Shown here in pieces: positions 23,514 to 34,146 of a DNA stretch of 64,000 bases (positions within the stretch are counted from its first letter, which is position 1; each line of letters starts with the position of its first letter). This DNA comes from Apostichopus japonicus. Taxonomy: Eukaryota > Echinodermata > Holothuroidea > Aspidochirotida > Stichopodidae. The translations under genes and the position numbers were made by a program. The stretch spans positions 16,010,013 through 16,074,012 of the forward strand of contig NC_092577.1 in assembly GCF_037975245.1 (NCBI RefSeq). The letters are read 5' to 3'. The notes beneath the pieces were generated by a model. The model did not search any database and had not been told where the DNA came from. It saw only the letters and a program-made list of their open reading frames with translations.

Positions 23514-23694
23514 TCTTGTGATAATTTTCCATTTCGAGGGGAATGGTGATGCACACCCGACGATGATCACACAGTCATAGTCCCGATGCAAGGGGACTGG
23601 GGCTGAGAGCGGATCAGTCGTTTGGTAGTTTGGTTTTCGTGCCCAGGTTCTTTCCTGGGTGACTTTTTGTTAAAAAGTATCTTGTGATAATTTT
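23514..23694. mobile_element. 151-bp insertion flanked by 15-bp direct repeats
   Basis: TCTTGTGATAATTTT occurs at 23514-23528 and again at 23680-23694 and encloses 151 bp (23529-23679). The insert contains a perfect hairpin CCCAGG-TTCTTT-CCTGGG followed by TTTTT, and ends in TTAAAAAGTA. Perfect 15-bp duplications are typical of insertion by LINE machinery, so this is probably a SINE or a retrocopy of a small RNA. I do not recognise the sequence as tRNA, 5S, U1-U6, U11 or U12. Confidence 0.6.
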
Positions 23695-24014
23695 GTACTG
23701 CCAGGAAAGTCAGGATGAGGATCCTTCCTTATGAGTGTGATGTTTGTTGGTAATTTTACTGTGAATCTGTGATATTGAGTATGAAGCATATCAGATATGA
23801 TAAGTATGAGAGGAAAGTACAGTTTTGTAAGTGTTAATTGCATCTGGATTGTAGCCAAAAATATGTACATGCAGGTTCCTTTCAGTCTTGTACTTGGTAT
23901 GAAGATGAGTAAAAGATTTAAAAAAAAAAGAATGCGAAAGAAGTGAAATGTTGTGATTGAACTTACTGTGATACTGGACTTTAATTTCAAAAGGTACCAT
24001 TGACGTTTGGGTAA

Positions 24015-24285
24015 TAGACCGTGCCCAAGGATCGGCTGTGACAGCTAAGAGAGTACTGCCCATGTTTTCTTGGTATTGTTCGTCTGTTTTAAGCTTATGG
24101 GTGTGGTTTCAGTCATGGACCGACCGACCGTGTCCTGTTGCTGTGTTGCACCGTATAATTTGTGTCTGTGCTATCTTGGAAAAACTTATTTGGAGGAATA
24201 GATGCAATATAGTTTTTAGGGAAAATGTGTCAGTTAGCAGGCAGTCTTGGAGGAGGCGGTCAGGTGTGACATTCGCAAATCATTT
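24015..24285 (+). pseudogene. Old Tx1-like ORF2 C-terminal fragment
   Basis: Translation of the plus strand gives GCDS-stop-ESTAHVF, a WFQSWTDR-like segment, then VAVLHRIICVCAILEKLIWR and NRCNIVFRE. These match the zf-RVT end of the Tx1-like ORF2 at 12371-13162, with an internal deletion after WTDR. It carries an in-frame stop and is more diverged than the two large copies, so it is an older relic. Confidence 0.75.
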
Positions 24286-24298
24286 ATAATATGTAATG

Positions 24299-24562
24299 AC
24301 GATGCCGGGCGGAGTGTATAGCCTAGTGGTTAACGCCGGCGTCTCCCAGTCATGAGATCCCCGGTTCGATTCCCCGCCGACAGCAATGTGTGTCGTCTGG
24401 CAAGGGTGTTGTTCAATAACAACTTCCCGACATGGACGTTAAATGGATGTGTGCCGAGAGATTGGCTTCGGTCAGCTTGCGAGTCTATAAGCCTCCATGG
24501 CTTCTTTCGCGAGTTCCTGCTTGCGGGAAGATCACATATACATACATACATACATACGATGC
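24299..24562 (+). mobile_element. tRNA-derived SINE with ATAC tail
   Basis: Polymerase III box A (TAGCCTAGTGG, 24319-24329) and box B (GGTTCGATTCC, 24363-24373) have tRNA-like spacing. An unrelated body of about 165 bp follows, ending in a (CATA)n tail. ACGATGC flanks both sides (24299-24305 and 24556-24562) as a likely 7-bp target duplication. The tRNA-like part does not fold into a clean cloverleaf and has no acceptor partner, so it is a SINE rather than a tRNA gene. Confidence 0.75.
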
Positions 24563-25198
24563 GATGTCATATGATTACAAATACATGTAACTACCAGTTT
24601 AATTAGTGGGTAACTACATGTTTTGCGCCCGTCTTCATCCTGCATTTCATGACTTTATTCAGCAGTAATGGGTCTGCTCTGTTGGGAAGGGTTGAAACAT
24701 CCAAACAAAGTGGTACAATAATGGTAGGACCAAAGTACTGCACATGTTATTTAAATGAAAAGCGCTCCAACATATTGTTACAAAACTCTTGAACATTTTC
24801 CAATGGATCGAAGCATCACATTTGCTTGCATACTTCTTTCAATTGACTGCTGTCAATCGATAAGTTATTTTGCTACAAAAAGTGAAGTGTGCAACAGCAA
24901 ATGTAAAGATGATATATTCGGGAGATGAGGGGGGGGGGGGGGTTCTCGGAGGTCTACTATGTTCATTAAGGTGACAAGTTAGTCTGGTATATACATACTC
25001 CAATGTCGTATACAACAGATAAACTGAGTTTACATCAAATAAACCACAAAATAGATAATATATGCTATACAGGTATCCTGACAAGGTAACATGAATATTC
25101 AACGAAGTTAAACCGCCTCTGCATAACTTCCAGATTTTATCAGAGATAAGATGCGTGTAGCGCTCACTTTGGTTTTAGTCCCTGAATAAAAATAGATC

Positions 25199-25420
25199 AT
25201 GGAGTTCCTTTTGCAATTTCTCTTGGCTTCATTGCCTATTTTATCGTTGGGTTTTCATATCATAAGGGAAAGAAGAAGGGCAATAACACGGCACACCAGG
25301 AAAAGGAGACAAATTGCTACATATATGCGTCAGAGGAAGAGACGTCAACGCCAAGATGAGAAAAAGGTGTTTAGATTCAATAAGGTTAGACACAGAACAC
25401 AAAGAAGTCTAGTGAGATAA
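25199..25420 (+). CDS. Hypothetical small protein, membrane-like N-terminus and basic tail
   Basis: The ATG at 25199 opens 73 codons: a hydrophobic stretch (FLLQFLLASLPILSLGF, residues 3-19), then a very basic region with RERRRAITRHTRKRRQIATY and KRRQRQDEKK. I do not recognise it. It might be a signal-anchor protein with an arginine-rich tail, or the first exon of a gene continuing at 25591. It could also be a chance frame. Confidence 0.25.
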   Translation: MEFLLQFLLASLPILSLGFHIIRERRRAITRHTRKRRQIATYMRQRKRRQRQDEKKVFRFNKVRHRTQRSLVR

Positions 25421-25590
25421 CATGAAGAAATTAGGGTTAAACGTTTAAAAGCAAGAACTGAGAGAACAATATAGTTCACACAGAAATGAATGTGTTTGGG
25501 GAGTAGTAAATGGGATGATATGCAAGTATATTAGGTGAATATGCATCCTTGCCTGTGTCTCACATATTGTTTGTTGTTTTCTTTTCACAG

Positions 25591-25763
25591 GAAGACCTTG
25601 AGCGCTTTGGTATTGAACCACTGAATGATGGTAATGACATAGAAGATGAAAATGCCAACATTGTAAATATTCCAGACAACAACTTGTTGAGTGAAGAAGA
25701 AAGAACAGCAACTATGCCAGCACTTGCAAATGATACTTTTGCTAATGATACTGACAAATTTAG
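25591..25763 (+). CDS. Candidate acidic exon, unknown protein
   Basis: A strong acceptor (pyrimidine-rich TTTTCTTTTCACAG, ending at 25590) opens a frame with EDLERFGIEPLNDGNDIEDE and NIPDNNLLSEEERTATM, closed by a donor-like TTTAG|GTACTT at about 25763. The composition is acidic and the frame stays open throughout. Partner exons are not identified; the basic frame at 25199-25420 is one possibility. The function is unknown. Confidence 0.35.
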
Positions 25764-25888
25764 GTACTTTAATGCAGTTGTACAATATATGCATGCTATT
25801 TTAGAGCAGCAATCATTTTATTTTGTCCTCATGCAGAATAACTGCCATTTTCATGTGCTATGCTTGGGGCAGGTTGCATCCCACTTGT

Positions 25889-26240
25889 TTTGGATTCCTT
25901 GCTCAAAGCAAAGGAACTCACTTACGTATTCACTTTGGCATGTGCGTGTGTGTAACACTTTGCCTTGTATGCATTATCATATACTTTGGTTGGTGGGTAG
26001 ACCTCAGCAGATGAACCTTATTGATTTTGGTGCTCATATCAGTAGTATTAATTAGGGTCACTGAGTCAAATGTTAAATTTTCAAATTGGAGTAACTCATG
26101 AAAGTTGAAGTGCAATGTTGTTATTGGAAGACTACACTTGCTGATGACAGTTGCAATTGATATCATGCACACTAAAGAGTAGGTGGGGCTATAATTTTTT
26201 TAGTAACTGTAGTGAGGTGAAGTTTTGAATATTCAGAGCT
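25889..26240 (+). repeat. Short copy of GGTTCCTTGCT-ended repeat
   Basis: GATTCCTTGCTCAAAGCAAAG at the left matches the left end of the 2.5-kb repeat at 34147, followed by a GTGTGTGTAA stretch, a CTTGTATGCA word and the phrase TTGATTTTGGTGCTCATATC. The right end carries TTGCAATTGATATCATGC, as in the long copy near 36220. It lacks most of the AGGTCA-rich middle. Confidence 0.7.
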
Positions 26241-26247
26241 TGGTAGT

Positions 26248-26345
26248 CAGTGGCGTAGCTATGATTTTTTAGTGGGGGTCATGGGAGGCTGTTCTTTCTT
26301 GTGGGGGGGGGGGCGGAGGTTAGTATCTAAGCGGAGCGCCACCTT
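26248..26345 (+). repeat. hAT-like MITE end
   Basis: CAGTGGCGTAGCTATGATTT is a common start of animal hAT-type MITEs, here followed by a G11 run (26303-26313) and AGCGGAGCGCCACC. The opposite end was not located. Confidence 0.4.
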
Positions 26346-26829
26346 GGTTGGCGCGGAGCGTACAGAGAAAATTTGAGATTTCAGCACCCCCCAGATCGCA
26401 GGAGATGGCACCTGTGAGGCAAAATAGCAACCAAAAAGATGTGCAACTTTGGTGACAGAAATGCCAAAAAGGTTTTTTCTCTTTCATGCTGACTGGCCTT
26501 GCCAACTCAGCCAGACTTTTAACTTGAGGGAAGTTGGCATCATATGTCGTTTGAAGGTGTCAAGGCCTTTCTCCCAACTCAAACCCCTGTGGGCTACCGG
26601 TAGGTTTGCAGGATATGCCCACATGTGGACTTAAATAGCATTAGAGAAAGGGGATGGAAGACTAACACGCATCGATGTTTCGGTAATGGTCCACATTGGT
26701 GGCTCGGTGCTAATTAGGCCATTTATTGGGTTTCTTGAGTCAGCTGTCATCAGAATGTGGGTTTTTCTGCCAATCGATGACCGATAACATGTATTGGTAT
26801 GTAAATTACTTCTTCATATATCTAGCAAC

Positions 26830-26975
26830 ACTCTAAAACCATATGAGTGGATTTCATTCCATTTAACTCTATTCGAGTTAACCCTCAATCCTAATATGAG
26901 TGAATATAACTCTATTAGGAGTTGACATTTACTCCAATGGAGTGGAAATTCACTCTTATACCGGAATGCGCTCAG
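26830..26975. repeat. Cluster of ACTC...GAGT dyads
   Basis: Several short dyads lie close together: AACTCTATTCGAGTTAA, AACTCTATTAGGAGTT, ACTCCAATGGAGT, and half words ACTCTAAAACCATATGAGT and ATGAGTGAATATAACTC. No protein is encoded. The cluster might be a small foldback element or a transposon end with repeated binding sites. Confidence 0.4.
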
Positions 26976-28887
26976 TGAAATTCACGTATGTTTTTATAGG
27001 AAAAAGAAAGTTGGGGGCATATGCTACAGATAACGCCTGGCTGCAGGTGATTATGATCACGACACCTCAGCCCTATCCGGACTGTTGTTAATGTCCAGAC
27101 TACGGGGGCCAGTGCTGCCTGGAGCTTGTGCCCATCCGAACTCTCTGATTACTCGGACTACCTCCTACCTAGCCAAGCGGATTCAATTAGTCCTGCCTAG
27201 AGAAGGAACCAACATGCTGTACATGGAGTTTGAATCTGACGAACAAGAAGGGTCATAATTCTCCAATATGGATATTGTAGTATTGTTAATAGACTGATGA
27301 AACATTGAACTTGAGCTCATAACCATTGTATGTTAATGTAACAATTTTCAACTGTCAGATTTGATAAGCAGTGCCAAAACTATTTCCCAATTGTGGGGCG
27401 GTGTTTTTTTTCCATACCAATTGGCCATGCGGAGCATCACGCACATATTGACGACAATTCATACCAAGTCTTTGCTATGACCAGCCTGAGATTTAAACCT
27501 GTGGCTGCTACTGACAACTTTAAATTCTGCTTTTGTACTAATAAACAAAAATAGAACAATGCTATAGTAGTTAGTAGTTCCTCATAATTATACACAAAAC
27601 AATATCCATGCACTTGCAACCTCAAATTTATTATGTATACATATAAACATATTTTCACAGACAGATGAAGATAAAAAGAACTGATTATGCCAAATAGTAT
27701 CAGTGATGAGCCACCCCCCCCCCCCATTTTCATCAACATGAAACACTAGCAATGTACTTGCAACCTTAATTCAGTTACATATTATCAGTATATAATCAAG
27801 ATATTTCCAACAATACACTTATTTCTGCCAAAATGATGGCATTGTCTACACTCCAATTATACACAAAACAATAAGTTCAAGATACTGTTGTTTTTGTCAC
27901 AGATAAGGTGGAGGTTTTAGACCGCAAAAACGACCTACTTGTTTTTGGTTCCTCTCCAAAATTCTCTGCTCCCTCTATTCTGTTATTAGTTTTGCTATTA
28001 CATGAATCTTCACTTGTGAAAACAAAAGATAAACTATTTCCACTGAACCTTCATGCTTTGCCTAACAAACTACATTCAATTATTCCCAGACAGCCACACA
28101 AATGACAATCGGTAAACTGATGATCTTGCCAAATTTCAGGCAACAACATTCCTCATTGTTAATGTTAAGGAATGTCCAAGACATAAAAAAAACTAAGAAA
28201 GACCCTGTTCACTTGATGTATCTTACAAAGTAATGTGCTGCTCTGCATGTCCTTAGTCCATGGCCAAAACAGCGAAGCTCACGATAAACAAAATAGTTGT
28301 TAAATTGGTACTTGCCTATATTATATCCCCTATGCAGTGATAACCACTAGTTGGTGTTTGCATAGTACCAGACAAGACAAGAAGACAAGACAAGGACTAA
28401 TGGGAGGGATTGGGGCCCTCAAAATGACTAAATCAACATTTAACTTTCATTGGACTGTAGACCCTCACAATCTTACTAGGGGATTGGAAGCAAAGGGCTA
28501 AATTACTATAAAAAACAAGTAACATGTTGACATTTTCAATACAGAGTCGGGTAAAGCTACCCGTACAACTTCAGAACATGTACTCTACTACTCTTTGTAT
28601 AGTAGGCTAGTAGCAGTATATTGAGGTCAAGAAACAAAGTCAAAGGAAATATGCATCAGCATCATGGGCAATTATTTTTATGTGGAATTACAGACTGCAC
28701 CACACATATGACATAGTGCTAGTCAGCTTGTGCAAAATTGAATCTCCTTTCTACTCAGGTAAGATATAGAAGCTCACCAAAAAATATGCACATTATGGTT
28801 CAGTAGCCACAGTATGCTGCCGATACGCGATTGCTACCTAATGACTGTAGACTCTCGCTTGGGGAGACTATGGCCAATAGCCAGGAT
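26976..28887. other. No gene recognised
   Basis: Frames are short and show no family pattern. A C-run lies at about 27714-27725, and (A)CAAGACAAG words repeat at about 28372-28395. The right edge adjoins the 3' end of the hAT-like gene; the hAT element's own terminal repeat was not found here. Confidence 0.5.
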
Positions 28888-29680
28888 CTAGACCAGCTTT
28901 ATTCTCCTGTTGTTATGCACAGAAGCAAACTTCTCCACAAACAGCTCCATGTTCAGACCTTCTGCCCTGACCTTCTCTATGGACAACATGCCCAGGTCAC
29001 TAAGACGATCGTGACCCATGGAGTTCCGCAGGTACGTCTTGATGAGCTTCATCGCCGAGAAACTCCTCTCGCATGAGGCTGATGTGACTGGAATCACTGC
29101 TGTAATTTTCGTTAGCCGATACAGTTCGAAAAATGCACCTTGGTACGGCTCCAGGAAATGAGCAACCCTTGCATGGTTGTTGGCACCATCTCCCCTTTTG
29201 TAGACTTTCTTTCAATGAGCCGCTTTACCTCGTGGACCTCATGCTTCAGGTCCTCCAGGGTAATCTTGTAAGTCTCCTGGATAACCTTCAGGCTCTCTAG
29301 ATCCAGAAAGTTCTCGCTTGTAGGAGTCAGCGCATCAATCCCCTTCATCAGCCCTTGGTTTTTGTCGCTCAACCTTCGCTGTAGCTCCTGGAGCATCCGG
29401 TCAAGAACTGGGAACACGAAGTTGATCTTCAAGTCGGCTTTGGTGGTTGCCTGATCCCGCTGACCGGTGGCTTCGAGAACATGGTAATCATCCATGTGGC
29501 GCGATGGTCGTGTTGCCCGCCTCGTTCTGGGAGGCGTCATGTCATCGAGACCCTCTTCACTCGTCCGCATGACCTGTAACTGCTGGATGACGACCGCTGA
29601 CAAGTTACTCGCTGCAGAGGGGTCCTGGTCATCACGCTGGAACATGCTGGAGAACGACTTAAGTCTTCTGTAACAAAGCT

Positions 29681-29958
29681 GTGTGCGCTTTTTACGTGCG
29701 AAGAAAACGGACACGGACCAAAGGTCAACAGAACCAAAAACAATCCCAGTCTGTAAAACAACAACCGAAACCCACAAACACAAATCTCGCACTAACGCAG
29801 CGTTTAACGCGACGCGAAAAGGACACGGACCCAAAGGCCAACAGAAGCAAAAGAAATAAAACACTACAAACCGGCTCCAAAAGCCAATGTGACACCAGTG
29901 CTTTTTACGTGCGAAGAAAAACGGACACGGACCAAAGGTCAACAAAACCAAAAACAAT
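29681..29958 (-). mobile_element. LINE-tail fragment inserted in the hAT-like exon 3, internally duplicated
   Basis: Two copies of GCTTTTTACGTGCGAAGAAA, each followed by GGACACGGACCAAAGGTCAA (about 29688 and 29899), surround a related GCGACGCGAAAAGGACACGG stretch at about 29811. GCTTTTTACGTG is also the 3' end of the Tx1-like LINE at 12210 and 59331, but the hairpin is missing here, so this may be a related family. AACAAAG lies on both sides (29672-29678 and 29973-29979), a possible duplicated target or chance. Confidence 0.5.
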
Positions 29959-30635
29959 CAGGACTAGCCTTGCAACAAAGTTCTCATCCAACTGGGCGAG
30001 TAGGCCTCTGGCATCCACTGCCCGTTCTCCACGACCTTCACTCAGCAGATGCAGCAAGGGAAGCACTGCTGGTAGCCTTGCCTGGAGCACCTGGCAGGCA
30101 TCAACCCTGCATGCCCATCTTGTGTCGCTCAGTCGTTTGAGCTCTCTGGCCTGCTCTCATGGGAACATCTTTCGCTGTATTTCCAGCCACTTCTGGTGGA
30201 TATACGAACCCGACACATACACGTATAGCTGCTGCAGTAAGGCGAAAAAATGTCTTGCTTCCTTGACAGACTTGCATGCATCCACGATGACAAGTTTCAG
30301 TCTATGGGCATAGCAAGCACTTGGGTCGGTGATTGGTGATTGAGCGTGTAGCAACAGCTCTCACACTTCTGAATTTTTACGTTTTTCGCTGTTACTAGTG
30401 TGTTTTTGATCCGGAGTTTTTTACCAGTTGCTGTTTGTTACTTCTAGAACCTACTGGACATTCATATGTGGCATCTTTGGTTGGATTTTGTGAGTTTTTC
30501 TGGTCATCATCTCCCCTGTTTTTCAACCCTGACTATATATAGTGCACCATAGTAGCCACAGACATTCCAACAGAGCCATTAGCTAGCTCATCCATGCATA
30601 TCATCTAAGCTTTTGTAAGGATATTGGAATTCAAC

Positions 30636-31987
30636 CATGGCACTAGTTCAACTCTTTATGCTGTATGGATTAGGTCTGCTGTTTGGAACTCAAAGTAATC
30701 AGCTTGGTGTATTGTCCTATTTATACAATGGAATCAGCTGTGTTCATAGACCTTTGGTAAGTCAATCAATAACTCAGAAACATGTTGTGGGCAAGGGCAT
30801 TACCCTGTACTCCCAACTCATCAGTAACTTTTCATGATCGCTTTCTCATCGCCGGTGATATAAATCCCAATCTCGGTCCTCAATGTGACAATAACAATGA
30901 TATTACCAGAGCAAATGTTTCAAGTGCTATCCCATCAGCCAGCACACAAACTAAGTTGCCCATCACATACAGTCGGGAGGCTCTTCTGAATATGAATGGT
31001 TCTCATCGTTTGCCCACTGAAGTTTGGCAGAACTGAAAAGATCTTAAATTAAATGCAAACCGTCCCACTCGTCGTAAGAAAAGGCGTCGTAGCCACAACA
31101 ACAAAACTTCTAGTGTATCCGCATCTGCCACCATTAGATCTAAAGGTGATGACTCTGATACTCGTCATGATGTGTTGAATGCTGGCTACCCGAAGACGGA
31201 TGCTAACTCAGCGCCAAGTTCACCAACTTTAACCGACAATAATTGTGATAATGACATTTATGACTGTTTTCGTACCAAAGGCTTTCACTGTATTCACTTG
31301 AATGCTAGATCCCTCACTCCTAAAATGTCTGAGGTTAGGCTGATTGCCTGTGAAACTAAACCTATTGTTTTTGGCATCAGCGAGAGTTGGATTGATGACT
31401 CTGTTACCAACTGTGAAATTTAAATTCCCGGCTTTTCGGTGATTCGCAATGACCGTAACAGACATGGAGGAGATGTCTGTATTTATGTGAGATCTAGTCT
31501 AGCTTTTAATCCCAGGCCAGATTTACATGAGCCAAATATTGAAGCAGTTTGGGTAGAGATTCTTCTACCAATGTCAAAACCCGTTATTATTGGTATTTGT
31601 TTTCGGTCTCAAACCCATCTAGAATCTGATTTCACCAATAAGTTGGAGCATGTTCTGACTAAACTTCCTAATGACTTTGATGTTATAGTTATCGGTGATA
31701 TTAACATGTGTAGTATCAAGGCAGATGATAAGTATAAGAACTACCAAAATATTTTGAATATGTCTGGTTTCAAACAGTTGATATATACTCCTACAAGAGT
31801 CACTGACACATCATCCTCAGCCATTGATCATGTTTTATGTAACAATATGAAAAAAATCCAGCAATATGGGGTCATACCATATGGTATAAGCGACCATTAC
31901 ATTGTTTATTGTACAAGGGGTAACATCAAAACCAAGTTTGATTCCCATACAGGGATTCAGATTAGGTCCCTAAAAAAAGTACAATAA
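30636..31987 (+). pseudogene. L2-like ORF N-terminal part and endonuclease
   Basis: From ATG 30636 (MALVQLFMLYG), with a frame change, then GDINPNLGPQ (about 30855), YSREALLNMNGSHRLPTEVW, and the endonuclease with HCIHLNARSLTPKM, FGISESWIDDS, IPGFSVIRND, VIVIGDINMC and YGISDHYIVY. GDxNPxxGP and YSRExLL before the endonuclease are usual for CR1/L2 ORF2 proteins. Stop codons at about 31034 and 31421 interrupt it. The enzyme would nick the target for reverse transcription. Confidence 0.8.
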
Positions 31988-32009
31988 GGAATATTTTGTT
32001 GATGAGCTG

Positions 32010-34125
32010 AAAAAGGTTGACTGGTCTTCTGTTTATATGTCTGATAATGTTGACGAATCGTGGGTATGTTTCCGGGGTATATTTACCACTGTTCTTGATT
32101 CTGTGGCTCCAGTTAAGGAAGTTAGGATCAAAAATCAGTCTGATCCCTGGATTTCAGCTGAGATTCTCGAGAGTATTCGTGAACGGGACAGTTGGTTACG
32201 TAGGTCCCGGGGGGATACCCACTGATCTGAAAATTACCAAATGTACCGTAAGATGCGCAACAAAGTTCATAATGACATAAGAAACGCCAAACGTCATTAG
32301 AGGATTGAAAAAATAGACGAATACAAAGACAAGCCTAAAGAGTTATGGAAACATCTCAAGACTCTTGGCTACCAATCAAAGTCTAATACATCATCAAATA
32401 CTGTTTTAGATGTGAATGGCGAAAAATGCCATGATAAAAAGGATGTTGCTGATCATTTCAATCATTTTTTTACTCATGTTGCATCAGATCTTGTGAATCA
32501 ACTTCCAAAGCAAGAGTTTAACTCGTACGATGTGGACTCACCTGTTTTTAAAAATCAGTATAAGAGTGTTGTTCCAGATTTTTTACAGCTTGAAGAAATT
32601 AATGAGGAATTTGTCCTGAATGAGATCCATAGTCTTCACATAAGTAAAAGTACTGGTCTCGATGGTATCCCGGGGCGTTTTATTAAAGATGCTGCTGAGG
32701 TTATTACAGGCCCCATCACACATATTATTAATGCTTCTTTAAGATGTGGTGTTGTTCCTAATGACATGAAAATCGCAAAAGTCATTCCTCTTCATAAAAA
32801 GAAGAGTAAGCTTGAAGCTGGAAACTATAGACCAGTGAGCATCCTCTCTGTTGTGTCAAAATTCTTAGAGAAAGCTGTTTTCCATCAACTGAACGATTAT
32901 CTGGTTAACAATAATCTCATTTACCAATTCCAATCTGGTTTTAGAGGATCATATTCAACCGACACTTACCTTATTCATCTGCAAGATCATATCAGGAAAC
33001 AAACTGCCGCTGGTAATTATACCGGCATGATCTTATTGGATATCCAGAAGGCGTTCGACAGTGTAGACCATCAAATTTTGTGTAATAAGCTGTCCGCAAT
33101 AAGCTGTCCGCAATAATGTAATAAGCTGTCCGCAATGGGTGTCCACAGTACATCAATTGACTGGTTCCAATCTTATCTTTCTGGTAGACGGCAAGTTGTT
33201 AGCATAAATAGAGTTGAATCTGGGCCCCGTTTTATTTGTTTGCTATGTAAATGATATGCCAAACTCCATCAATTGCTTGCTTTTACAATATGCCGATGAC
33301 AGTGCTTTAATTTACTCTGACAAAGATCCTAACAATATTTAAAAAAATCTTTCATCTAACCTGGAGAGTGGCAATAAATGGCTCATTGAAAAACAAATTG
33401 TCGTTACACATGGGTAAGACCGAGTTGATTTTGTTTGGGACGAAACGTAAACTTGGTCAGTATACTGACTTCTCAATCATTTGTGATGGTCAACTGATTA
33501 AGGCCAAACATTGTTTACCTCGGTCTGGAGTTAAACCAATACCTTGATGGCGAACAAGTTGTTCTTGGCATTATTAGTAAAACAAATTCTCGACTCAAAT
33601 TCCTCTACAGGCAAGCTAATTATTTTAATCAAAATGTGAAAAAGACCATCTGTACAGCCCTTGTTCTTTGTCTGTTTGATTATTCCATCTCATCTTGGTA
33701 TGGAGGTATTTCTAAGTACCACGCTCGTAGATTACAATGTGCCCAGAACAAAGTTATCAGATTCATTCTGGGTAAAGATTTTTATTACCACATTAACCAT
33801 GCTGACTTTAAAACTCTTGGTATTTTGAACATCAACACTAGGGCTGAACAGCTTCGTCTTAATCATGTTTTTAATGTTTTCCATGGTACCTCTCCAGTCT
33901 ATATGAGGGAGAGTTTTATTAGAGTAAATAGTGTTCATAGCCATAACACAAGAGGTAGTAGTTTTAATTTTCAACTTCCCAAAATTAAAACGCACTGTGC
34001 TGGGTCTTTTTATTACAATGCAATTAAAAACTGGAACAGGCTACCTGAAAACATAAATCCATCCTGCTGAAATACAATTTTCAAAAAGATGCCAAAGCCT
34101 ACCTTTTAAATCATATGAATGTCTA
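32010..34125 (+). pseudogene. L2-like reverse transcriptase, with internal deletion and duplication
   Basis: Segments in several frames include NHFFTHVASDL, KSTGLDGIPGRF, KVIPLHKKK, NYRPVSILSVVSKFLEKAVF, FQSGFRGSYSTDTYL, LLDIQKAFDSVDHQIL and LLQYADDSALIY (about 33280). GVPQGSxLGP, normally between the two, is missing: VES runs directly into VLFVCYVNDMP near 33228. A tandem duplication of AATAAGCTGTCCGC (about 33086-33132) adds a stop just before. The C-terminus with FILGKDFYYHINHADFKTLG and NWNRLPENINPSC is preserved. Confidence 0.85.
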
Positions 34126-34146
34126 GCTTGTTAATATCTTTCTTTT

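Noticed and set aside
24306-24375. tRNA gene
   Set aside because: Boxes A and B are present, but there is no full cloverleaf, an unrelated body and an ATAC tail follow, and direct repeats flank the whole, so it is a SINE.
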